Positions 14,475 through 22,289 of a stretch of DNA of 64,000 nt are shown here, piece after piece. The notes under the pieces were generated by a model. The model searched no databases. It was given only the letters and a program-made list of their open reading frames with translations, and was not told where the DNA came from. Both the position numbers and the translations under genes were made by a program. How positions within the stretch are numbered: position 1 is the first letter of the stretch; every line of letters starts with the position of its first letter. Source of the DNA: SSF14 sp046331245. Lineage in GTDB: Bacteria; Actinomycetota; Acidimicrobiia; Acidimicrobiales; Microtrichaceae. Where the stretch lies: the NCBI GenBank assembly GCA_046331245.1, contig JAXLRH010000003.1:310001-374000 (forward strand). The letters are read 5' to 3'.

Positions 14475-17309
14475 TCAGCGCGCGGTGGCGGCTTCGATGC
14501 GCCCGATCACGGCGAGCACCTGGTCGGCCGGGACCGCCGGCGACCACAGGTAGCCCTGGCCGAACTGGCAGCCGAGGGCGGTGAGCAGCCGAGCCTGCGA
14601 GGGCGTCTCGACGCCTTCGCCCACGACGTGGAAGCCGAGCCCGTTCGCCAGCCCGATGACGCCCTGCACGATCTCCTCGTCGTCGGCCGATGCACCGAGG
14701 CCCGACACGAACGACTTGTCGATCTTCAGGGCGGTCACGGGAAGACGCTTGAGGAGCGACAGCGAGGAGTATCCGGTACCGAAGTCGTCCAACGAGAGGT
14801 CGACGTGGAGCCGCCGGAGCGCGGCGAGCGTCGCCAGCAGTCGTTCCATGTCGCCCATTGCCGCTGTCTCGGTGATCTCGAGCGTCAGCTGCTGCGGGGG
14901 AAGGCCCGAGCGTTCGAGGTGGCCTGCGACTTCGGCGGCGTAGCCCGGGTCGACGAGTTGGACGGCGGACGCGTTCACCGCGAGCTGCAGCCGAGTGCCC
15001 GCTGCGAGCCAGCTCACCGCGTCGTCGCACGTTTGGGCCAGCAGCTGCGAGCCGAGCTCCCCGATGAGCCCGGTGCTCTCGGCAAGGGTGATGAAGACGT
15101 CGGGCGGGACGAAGCCGAAGTCCTCGCGGTGCCACCGCGCGAGCGCCTCGACCGCGACGACGCGGCCGGTGGCGAGGTCCACGACCGGCTGGTACCACGG
15201 CACGATCTCGCGCTGATCGATGGCCCGCCGGAGGTCACGGACCGAGGTGAGGCGGTTCAGCGACTGCTCGGCGAGCTCCCGCTCGAAGACGACCGTCTGG
15301 CCGCGCCCGGCACGCTTGGCACGGTAGAGCGCGGTGTCGGCGTCGCGCAGCAGCTCGTCCACGTCCTCGGCGGGACCCAGCGCGACGCCGAGGCTCACCG
15401 CGGCGTACACCTCCTGGCCGTCGATCGCGAACGGCAGCGAGAACGCCATCCGCACCTTGTTGGCCACCTCGAGGCAGCGGGCGAGGTCGTCGGTGTACGG
15501 GCACAGCACGGCGAACTGGTCGCCGCCGAACCTGGCGAGCCGGCACCCGACCTCCAGCTCACCCGTGATGCGACGGGCGATCGCCACCAGCAGCGCGTCG
15601 CCGGCCGGATGTCCGAACGAGTCGTTGACGTCGCAGAAGTCGTCCAGGTCGAAGAAGATCACGCCGCACTGGGTTCGGTGACCGTCGCCGGCCGGCGCCG
15701 CCGCGACGCTCTGGATCATGCCGATCAGCGAGTTGCGGTTCGGCAATCCCGTGAGGTCGTCGTAGAGCGCGAGACGGGCGAGCGCTTCGCTCGACGCCCG
15801 GCGTTCCGTGATGTCGCGGAGGTTTGCGACCACGTACCCCACGTCGGGATCGTCGAGGAGATCGGTCGCGACCTCCTCGACCCACACGGTGCGGCCGTCG
15901 GGCAGGCACATGCGGAACTCGATGGTGATGTGTGCGCCGGTGCGGCCGAGCTTTCGGCGGAACGCGACGATCACGTGCGCCCGGTCGTCTTCGTGGACCA
16001 TCGTCAGCGCGTTCGTCCCCACCACGTCCTCGGGATCGAGCCCGAACACGTCGACCACCGCGGGGCTGACCCACGCGATGGTGCCGTCGGCGGTGAGGAA
16101 GACGCCGACATCGCTCGACCGGCTCACGACCGCGGCCCACCGGGCACGCGCCTGCTCGAGGTCGTCCACGTCGCGGACGTTCGCGACGATCCCGTGGATC
16201 GCGGGGTCGTCGAAGCGGTTCGACAGCGTCGCCTCACCCCACCGGTAGGTGCCGTCGCTCCGCCGGCGGCGGTACCGGACCCGGGGCCGGAGTTCGGGAT
16301 GGTCCCGGACCTCGTCGAGCGCGACCCGCACCGCCTCGAGGTCGTCGGGGTGCACCAGCGCCTTGGGATCGGTGCCCATCAGCTCCGCGGGCGAGTAGCC
16401 GAGCATCTCCTGCACCGAGGAGCTGACGGCCCGCACCGCTCCGTCGGGGCCGACGACGAGGACGATCTCGGTGGACGACGCCAGGAGCAACCGGTAGCGC
16501 GCCTCTGCGGCCACGGCGGCCTGGAGGATCTCGTCCCGGGAGCGGTCGTCGTGCATGGTGACGAGACCGGTCCACACGTCCGCGGCCGGGTCGAACACCG
16601 GGGCGATGTCGAGGCGGACCGCGACACGCGAGCGATCGCGTGCGAGCCGTTCGGTGGCGAAGTCCTCGACCGCCTCGCCGCGTTGCACCCGCTCGAGGAG
16701 CGCGGATGCCTCCGCGTACCGCTCCGGTGGCACGATCTCGTGCAGCGGGAGGCCGACGGCGTCGCCGGCCGGCCAGCCCAGCAGGCGCTCTGCGGCAGGG
16801 CTCCACGAGGCGATCATGCCGTCCACCACGGCGAACACGGCGTCGCTCGACGCCTCGGTCATCGCTGCGAGGGCGGTGCTCTCGCGCTCGGCGACGATCC
16901 GCTCGGTCAGGTCGCGGGAGACCCCGATCGCTGCCACGAGCACCCCCTCGTCGTCGACGACGGGCACGTTCACCAGGCTGACGGGCAGGGTCGACCCGTC
17001 GCGCCGGCGGCACACGAACAGCCCCTCCCAGTCGTCGCCGTCGACGAGGTGACGCCATGCCTCCTCGGCGTGCGCGTGCTCGGCGAGGGGCACGACGAGG
17101 TCGCGGATCGACGAGCCCATCGCCTCCTCGGCCGACCAGCCGTAGAGCGCCTCGGCGCCGTCGTTCCACATGAGCACCCGCCGTTCGGCGTCGGTCACGA
17201 CGACCGCGGCGTCGATCGCTGCGGCGGTTGCATCCAGGACGGCGCCGATCACGGGGTCGAGGGACGACGACCGCGCCCCGCGCGACAGCCGGATCGAACG
17301 CGCCCTCAT
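14475..17309 (-). CDS. PAS(x4)-GGDEF-EAL cyclic-di-GMP protein
   Basis: A 944-residue cytosolic sensor without membrane segments. Four PAS domains lie at about 22-140, 145-260, 268-385 and 392-505. A GGDEF domain (510-680) carries GGDQF at 595-599, so the metal-binding Glu is Gln and cyclase activity is probably lost. The EAL domain (690-944) retains EAL at 721-723, DDFGTG at 841-846 and the GEGVET Glu residues, so c-di-GMP phosphodiesterase activity is expected. The GGDQF domain may instead bind GTP as a regulatory input. It stands alone, with no kinase or effector gene adjacent. The start ATG 17309 has only a weak ribosome binding site. Confidence 0.92.
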   Translation of the reverse strand: MRARSIRLSRGARSSSLDPVIGAVLDATAAAIDAAVVVTDAERRVLMWNDGAEALYGWSAEEAMGSSIRDLVVPLAEHAHAEEAWRHLVDGDDWEGLFVCRRRDGSTLPVSLVNVPVVDDEGVLVAAIGVSRDLTERIVAERESTALAAMTEASSDAVFAVVDGMIASWSPAAERLLGWPAGDAVGLPLHEIVPPERYAEASALLERVQRGEAVEDFATERLARDRSRVAVRLDIAPVFDPAADVWTGLVTMHDDRSRDEILQAAVAAEARYRLLLASSTEIVLVVGPDGAVRAVSSSVQEMLGYSPAELMGTDPKALVHPDDLEAVRVALDEVRDHPELRPRVRYRRRRSDGTYRWGEATLSNRFDDPAIHGIVANVRDVDDLEQARARWAAVVSRSSDVGVFLTADGTIAWVSPAVVDVFGLDPEDVVGTNALTMVHEDDRAHVIVAFRRKLGRTGAHITIEFRMCLPDGRTVWVEEVATDLLDDPDVGYVVANLRDITERRASSEALARLALYDDLTGLPNRNSLIGMIQSVAAAPAGDGHRTQCGVIFFDLDDFCDVNDSFGHPAGDALLVAIARRITGELEVGCRLARFGGDQFAVLCPYTDDLARCLEVANKVRMAFSLPFAIDGQEVYAAVSLGVALGPAEDVDELLRDADTALYRAKRAGRGQTVVFERELAEQSLNRLTSVRDLRRAIDQREIVPWYQPVVDLATGRVVAVEALARWHREDFGFVPPDVFITLAESTGLIGELGSQLLAQTCDDAVSWLAAGTRLQLAVNASAVQLVDPGYAAEVAGHLERSGLPPQQLTLEITETAAMGDMERLLATLAALRRLHVDLSLDDFGTGYSSLSLLKRLPVTALKIDKSFVSGLGASADDEEIVQGVIGLANGLGFHVVGEGVETPSQARLLTALGCQFGQGYLWSPAVPADQVLAVIGRIEAATAR

Positions 17310-17391
17310 CCTGATCCGTCGGTCGCAAGGAGCGCCGGATGAGTGATTTTCACCGGCAGGCGGCCGACACCCCTGTTCTGTTGCGCGGCGG

Positions 17392-18678
17392 TCAGGTGGT
17401 GCGGTCGAAGGACCAGGCCTCGAACCCGAAGGCGAAGCAGGGGAACTGGCATCCCGCCGGCGGATCGGGGTTCACCAGCACCGACACCGCGACGTGCGAG
17501 CCGACCGCCTGCAGCCGCACGGGGTACATGCTGACGACGTCGGCCGGCGCCGGCGTGACGAACGCGCCCACCTCGGCCTCGCGCTGCCACGTCGAGGTCG
17601 CCCCGACGGTGGTGCGGTGGAACATCTGGACGTAGCCGACCCCGACGTCCGCGTGGCCCACCTCGGCGGACGGAACCTTCACCCCCCGGGCGGTCACGGC
17701 GAGGACGTCGCCGTCGAGGGCGATCGTGTTGCCGAAGAGCAGGCCGGAGAACGAGTCCGGGTCGGCGGTGTCGCGGCTGAGCGACTGCTCGAGCACGAAC
17801 CCGGCGCCCGTGTCGGCGTACACGTCGACGGTCGGCGGAGCCGGCGAGACCGGCGTGGGGCTGAGGGCGAGGCGGTCGACGGTCGCGCCGTCGTCGACCG
17901 CGGCCGCTGCCGCGAACTGGTTCGGGCCACCGGGCGCGGCGCCGAGGCTGGCGACCGCTCCCCACACGCCGCCGACGGCACGGAACACCCGTGCCCCGCC
18001 CGGTGTGGGCGTGAACATCCCCTGGGCGGCGACGACCATCAGGTTCCCGTCGAGCGAGATCCAGGGACTGCCGAACCCCTCCCGCAGCGCCAGCGGCCAC
18101 GCCGGATCGGACGTCAGCGTGGTGGCGAGCGTCACGGTGACGGTCGGGCCCGAAGCGTCGACGGAGTACACCTCGACGCGCCCCTCGGTGCCGGGGTTGA
18201 GCGCGATCGAACGGAGCACCATCCACCGGTCGTCCATCGCAGCGAGCTGCATGTCGGTGGGGAGGGCGAAGGTGCCGGCACTCCCCCACACCCCGGCCGT
18301 CTGCCGGAAGAACTCGACGGCGGTGGACCCACCCAGCGCCACGATGTGCTCGCCGATCGGCCCGAGGAGGGTCGGCGACACCGTCGGCGTGACCGATTGC
18401 GGGCTTCCGAGCACGGAGTTGTCCGCTCCCGACCGTGGGAAGAACTTCAGCGACACCCCGCCGCCTCCCCCGGTGACGGAGGTGAGCTCGAGCGATGCCG
18501 CCCAGTCGGCGTCCGTCCAGGCGCCGATGAGGTTCACCGTCGTGCCCGGCGAGGTCACCCGCGCGGCGCGGGTCGACACCCAGCGCGGCGCCGCCGGCGC
18601 GTCCGGAACGCATGCGGTGGCAGCGAGGAGTGGCCCCACGACCAGCGCGGCGAGGAGTGACGGCACCCGACGGGTCAT
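17392..18678 (-). CDS. exported lipoprotein with beta-propeller-like repeats
   Basis: A 428-residue protein starting at ATG 18678 with a GGAGG ribosome binding site. The signal peptide ends in an ATAC lipobox near residue 23. The mature part repeats a pattern of IALDGDVLAVTA, ISLDGNLMVVAA and VEVYSVDASG/VQMFHRT segments, which resembles FG-GAP/integrin-like blades that report that an item exists and is written out as text. A CQFPC motif lies close to the C terminus. Function is unknown; a surface binding or structural role is likely. Neighbouring genes do not suggest a pathway. Confidence 0.65.
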   Translation of the reverse strand: MTRRVPSLLAALVVGPLLAATACVPDAPAAPRWVSTRAARVTSPGTTVNLIGAWTDADWAASLELTSVTGGGGGVSLKFFPRSGADNSVLGSPQSVTPTVSPTLLGPIGEHIVALGGSTAVEFFRQTAGVWGSAGTFALPTDMQLAAMDDRWMVLRSIALNPGTEGRVEVYSVDASGPTVTVTLATTLTSDPAWPLALREGFGSPWISLDGNLMVVAAQGMFTPTPGGARVFRAVGGVWGAVASLGAAPGGPNQFAAAAAVDDGATVDRLALSPTPVSPAPPTVDVYADTGAGFVLEQSLSRDTADPDSFSGLLFGNTIALDGDVLAVTARGVKVPSAEVGHADVGVGYVQMFHRTTVGATSTWQREAEVGAFVTPAPADVVSMYPVRLQAVGSHVAVSVLVNPDPPAGCQFPCFAFGFEAWSFDRTT

Positions 18679-18751
18679 GGCAACCTCCGGTCGATCACGC
18701 GCTCCCCCGAGCGGCGTCGCCCCAGTCTGGCAGGCGGCGCCGGGCCGCACC

Positions 18752-20497
18752 TCAGTCGAGCAGCCAGCGCACGGGTCGGTGGGGATCGGGCTGGTAGCGG
18801 CACACGAGGCCGGTGTGGACGGTGTCGCGGAGCAGCCGTGCGGTTCCCGGGTCGACCTCGTCGATCCGTGCGAGCGACGCGGCGATCGCCTTGCGGACCG
18901 CGACGCGGGCGCGCTCGTCGGTGCCGCCGGTTCGGCGGACGCGGCCGCCGAGCCCGGTCGCGCGCCGCAGCTCGTCCAGGAGCGCCTCGCGCTCGATCGC
19001 GGCCCGCTCGCTTCGGGCGACGTCGGCCCGGGCAGCGGCTGCCTCCTCCTCGACGTCGAGCTCGGACAGCCGGCGGCGGTACGCAGCGAGCGCCTGCTCG
19101 TCGAGCACCTCGTCGCCGGCGTCGCGAACGGCCGTGCCCGCGTGACCCGACACGGCATCGGAGAGCTCCGCTGCGGCGATGTCGACGCCGGGTCGCGCGA
19201 GGAGATGCCGGAGGTAGTGAAGGCCCTTGAGGTCGGGCACCGCGCTGCCACCTCCGTGGGGCCCGACCTCCCAGGTGCCGCCCGGGAGCGGACGCAACTG
19301 CACGGCGCGGGACTCGATCGTGCGTGGCTCCCCGACGCGCTCGCCAGCACCGGACCCGGGCTCCTCGAGCGTCGTCACCTGCGCCGCCCACCACGTCGCG
19401 CCGATGCGCCGGTACGCAGCGACGGCGGCGTCGCGCCACCGTGCCGGTTCCTCGTCGGCGAGCAGCGCATGTGCCCTCGCCAGGTGGTGGTCGACGACGC
19501 CGTGGAAGGTGACGGCGCCGGCGTTCAGCACGACCTGGCCGCGGTGCGGGGCGAGGAGTTCGGCGCCGACGGCCACGACGTCGACGAGGCCGAGCGTGGC
19601 GGCAGCGTCGGTGACCGAGGTGACCGTCAGCAGGAAGTCGACGTCGCGGGGCACCGCCCGGAGGCCGGCTCCGTCGACGCCGGCGAGCCGCTCCACGAGT
19701 GGCGCAGCGCGCTCGGGCCGGCCGGCGGCGAGCCACAGCACGGCGGCCTGGCCCAGCACCGAGGCGATGCCCTCGGCCCGCCCGAACGCCTCGAAGCCCT
19801 CGGCCTCGACGACGAGGGTGGCGACATCGCCCGCGAGCCGCGCCCGTTCGGAGTCGAGGCTGTGGAGCACGGCCTCCACGTCGGGCTCGTCGAGCTCCGT
19901 GCCGACGGCGCGCGTCCGTGCGATCAGGTCGTCCGCTCGTTCGAGGTCGGCCTCGACGAGCGCAGCCATCGCGCCACGCGAGGCCGCGAAGAACGCGGCG
20001 CGGGGCGAGCCGCTGTCGGCCGCGACGCGCTCCAGGGCGCGGAGCTGACGGGCGACGGCCACCACGTCGAGCTGCTCCCACGCCGTGGTGAGGCGCCAGT
20101 TGTGCGCCATGAGGCGGAGGTCCGCGTCGGTGAGGTGCACGGCCACGTCCACGAGCCGGAGCGACAGCGCCAGCCGCTCGTCGACGTCGTCGGGCCCCCA
20201 GCGCACGAGCAGCGCGGCGTCGAGCGCCTCGGCGGTGAGGTGCGGGTCGCCCAGCCGCTCGGCGCAGGCCACGGCCTCGGCGGCGAAGTGCGACGCCCGC
20301 TCTGCGTCGCCGCCGTACACCCAGGTGCGAGCCAGCGCCGTGGCGAGGCGGGCCTCGGTCCGATCCGACCGTGGGATGGCCTCCCGCACGGCGACGTACG
20401 CCTCGTGCAGGAGGGCCGGCCGCTGGCCCGGATGGACGCCGAACCCGCCGTCTGGCGGCAGCCCGAGGGCGTGCTCGGCCATCGACTCGGCGTCCAT
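18752..20497 (-). CDS. TPR protein with LuxR/AfsR-type activator C-terminal domain
   Basis: A 581-residue cytosolic helical-repeat protein starting ATG 20497. Residues 40-400 show TPR-like Ala/Leu-rich helices. Residues 430-581 carry DLKGLHYLRHLLARPG and then AYRRRLSELDVEEEAAAARADVARSERAAIEREALLDELRRATGLGGR..R (a coiled coil). It ends in DPGTARLLRDTVHTGLVCRYQPDP. This tail is common at the end of large actinobacterial ATPase or BTAD-type regulators. Here the usual N-terminal P-loop or cyclase part is missing, so it is an orphan sensor/scaffold module or a truncated relic. No DNA-binding domain is seen. Confidence 0.65.
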   Translation of the reverse strand: MDAESMAEHALGLPPDGGFGVHPGQRPALLHEAYVAVREAIPRSDRTEARLATALARTWVYGGDAERASHFAAEAVACAERLGDPHLTAEALDAALLVRWGPDDVDERLALSLRLVDVAVHLTDADLRLMAHNWRLTTAWEQLDVVAVARQLRALERVAADSGSPRAAFFAASRGAMAALVEADLERADDLIARTRAVGTELDEPDVEAVLHSLDSERARLAGDVATLVVEAEGFEAFGRAEGIASVLGQAAVLWLAAGRPERAAPLVERLAGVDGAGLRAVPRDVDFLLTVTSVTDAAATLGLVDVVAVGAELLAPHRGQVVLNAGAVTFHGVVDHHLARAHALLADEEPARWRDAAVAAYRRIGATWWAAQVTTLEEPGSGAGERVGEPRTIESRAVQLRPLPGGTWEVGPHGGGSAVPDLKGLHYLRHLLARPGVDIAAAELSDAVSGHAGTAVRDAGDEVLDEQALAAYRRRLSELDVEEEAAAARADVARSERAAIEREALLDELRRATGLGGRVRRTGGTDERARVAVRKAIAASLARIDEVDPGTARLLRDTVHTGLVCRYQPDPHRPVRWLLD

Positions 20498-20562
20498 CGG
20501 CACAACGTATCCCTGCGAGGTCACCGGCCCCGGTCCTCCGCGCCCGGTCGTTCGCGACCGGC

Positions 20563-21000
20563 CTACGGCCGGGTCAGCGTCACGGCCTCGGCGTGGCGCT
20601 TCACCTGGTCCTCGTCCCAGTCGCCGGTGCAGTACACCGAGATCTGCGAGACGCCGCCCGAGGGCGCCACGTCGCAGCGCATGAGCTCGCGGCAGTACCA
20701 GGAGTGCCCGTCGTGGTCCCACCGCTCCTCGACCTCGAGCAGGAAGCCGGTCTCCGTGAGGTCCATCCGCGTACGCGGCACGGTGCCGCCGCCGGGGTGG
20801 CCGTTCTTGCGGAGCGCGACCGACGCGTCGCGGCCCTCGGCCTGCAGGCGCCACAGCGGCATCGTGAAGTCGCAGAACACGTCGTCGGTGAAGAGCCCGT
20901 CGGGTGCGGTGCCGGTCTCGAGGAAGCTCACGAGCTGGTCGGCGAGGCGTCGGCACGTCTCGCGGTCGGCGAGGCGGGTGATGGTCTGTTGGTCGGTCAT
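20563..21000 (-). CDS. SnoaL/NTF2-fold protein
   Basis: A 145-residue cytosolic protein resembling the NTF2-like superfamily (ETCRRLADQLVSFLETG...FTDDVFCDFTMPLW then an antiparallel sheet with WYCRELMRCDV). Members are small isomerases, cyclases or unidentified ligand binders. The start ATG 21000 lies 7 nt after an excellent AGGAG ribosome binding site that is entirely contained in a 9-bp hairpin, so translation may be switched. It is divergent from the DUF2071 gene. Confidence 0.65.
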   Translation of the reverse strand: MTDQQTITRLADRETCRRLADQLVSFLETGTAPDGLFTDDVFCDFTMPLWRLQAEGRDASVALRKNGHPGGGTVPRTRMDLTETGFLLEVEERWDHDGHSWYCRELMRCDVAPSGGVSQISVYCTGDWDEDQVKRHAEAVTLTRP

Positions 21001-21007
21001 GTCGGTC

Positions 21008-21033
21008 CTCCTGGATCGCTGGTCATCCAGGAG
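21008..21033 (-). promoter_or_regulatory. hairpin sequestering the ribosome binding site
   Basis: On the minus strand CTCCTGGAT pairs perfectly with ATCCAGGAG over an 8-nt loop. The 3' arm is the AGGAG Shine-Dalgarno element placed 7 nt before ATG 21000. A further GTGAC/GTCAC inverted repeat lies upstream at 21036-21052. The structure would hide the ribosome binding site until melted or bound. Confidence 0.55.
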
Positions 21034-21097
21034 GCGTGACATCTGTCGTCACATCGTGATTCGGCGCCGTGACGGCCCCCGGACGAGACTGTTCCCG

Positions 21098-21856
21098 GTG
21101 AACGACCCCGTGCCCGACGGCATCTGCCCGCTCCACGTCGAGCGGCGCCTGATGCAGCACCGATGGGATCGACTGACGTTCCTCCACTGGCGGTTCGAGC
21201 CCGAGGCCGTTGCCCGACTGTTGCCGCCGGGTGTGGAGGTCGAGACCTTCGACGGGTCCGCGTGGGTGGGGCTGGTCCCCTTCTACATGGAGGTGGCGGC
21301 CGGTCGTGGGCCGGCGCTGCCGTGGGTCGGGCACTTCTGCGAGACGAACGTCCGCACCTACGCGCGCGCCGCGGACGGCACGTCAGGGGTGTGGTTCTTC
21401 TCGCTCGACGCCGCGCGCCTCGCCGCCGTCGTCACGGCGCGCACGACCTACCGCCTGCCGTACTACTGGTCGCGCATGGCGATCGAGTGCTCCGGCGACG
21501 AGATCACGTACACGACCCGGCGCCGCTGGCCGGGCCCGCGGTCGCTGTCGTCGGGCGCGGTGACGTCACGGGTGCGCGTGCGTGTCGGAGCGCCGTACGC
21601 CGCCGACGAGCTCGCCCCGCTCGACCACTTCCTCACGGCGCGGTGGCGGCTCTACAGCCACACCCGCACCGGCCTGCGGTACGGCTGGGCCGAGCACGAC
21701 CCGTGGCCGCTCTACCGCGCCGAGGCGCTCGAGGTGGACGACCGGCTGGTGGCCGCTGCGGGGCTCACCGTCCCCGACGAGGCGCCGCTCGTGCACTTCT
21801 CGCCGGGCGTCGGGGTGCGCATCGGGTTCCCGCACGGCCTCGTCGTCACGCGCTGA
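21098..21856 (+). CDS. DUF2071 (YqjF-like) family protein
   Basis: A 252-residue protein starting GTG 21098. The opening RRLMQHRWDRLTFLHWRFEPEAVARLLPPGVEVETFDGSAWVGLVPF is the DUF2071/YqjF signature, followed by ETNVRTYARAADGTSGVWFFSLDAARLAAVVTAR. The family adopts an acetoacetate-decarboxylase-like fold, but the catalytic Lys of true decarboxylases is not evident and the role is unknown. The 3' end overlaps the convergent PPOX gene by 11 bp. Confidence 0.85.
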   Translation: MNDPVPDGICPLHVERRLMQHRWDRLTFLHWRFEPEAVARLLPPGVEVETFDGSAWVGLVPFYMEVAAGRGPALPWVGHFCETNVRTYARAADGTSGVWFFSLDAARLAAVVTARTTYRLPYYWSRMAIECSGDEITYTTRRRWPGPRSLSSGAVTSRVRVRVGAPYAADELAPLDHFLTARWRLYSHTRTGLRYGWAEHDPWPLYRAEALEVDDRLVAAAGLTVPDEAPLVHFSPGVGVRIGFPHGLVVTR

Positions 21857-22280
21857 CGTCGCGCTCCGCGATCACCCGCTCGACCCGCAGCTCCACCACG
21901 CACTCCCCCGGTACCGCGTTGCGGCGCGCGTACTCGACAGCCCGGGCCTCGCCCATGTACCTGGCCGCACAGGCACGGGCGACCCGCCACGTCTCGGCCT
22001 CGTCGTCGGGAGCGACCTCAGCGAGCGCCTCGATCAGCACGAAGGAGAACGGCGGGGTCTCGTCGTCGATGGTGAGGCAGACACGCGGCTCGTGGCGCAA
22101 CGCCCGCACCTTCGCGCTGTCGAAGGAGGTCTGGAAGCGGATGACGCCGTCGTCCTCGAGGAGGAACCAGATCGGCACCACGAGCGGCCGGCCGTCCGCC
22201 CGCACCACGCCGAGCTTGCCGGTGCGCGTCCCGGCACGCACGAACCCGCGCCACTCCTCGTCGCTCATGATCTCGCCCAT
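21846..22280 (-). CDS. PPOX-class F420/FMN-dependent oxidoreductase
   Basis: A 144-residue split-barrel flavoprotein (FDR-A/TIGR03618-like). GTRTGKLGVVRADGRPLVVPIWFLLEDDGVIRF and RHEPRVCLTIDDETPPFSFVLIEALAEV are characteristic; the Arg/Lys-rich loop binds the deazaflavin phosphate tail. Such enzymes use F420H2 to reduce quinones, biliverdin or xenobiotics. The presence of an F420 enzyme supports an actinobacterial host. The first start ATG 22280 is used here; ATG 22268, preceded by GGGCGAGA, is equally possible. Confidence 0.8.
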   Translation of the reverse strand: MGEIMSDEEWRGFVRAGTRTGKLGVVRADGRPLVVPIWFLLEDDGVIRFQTSFDSAKVRALRHEPRVCLTIDDETPPFSFVLIEALAEVAPDDEAETWRVARACAARYMGEARAVEYARRNAVPGECVVELRVERVIAERDVSA

Positions 22281-22289
22281 GCGGGCTGT

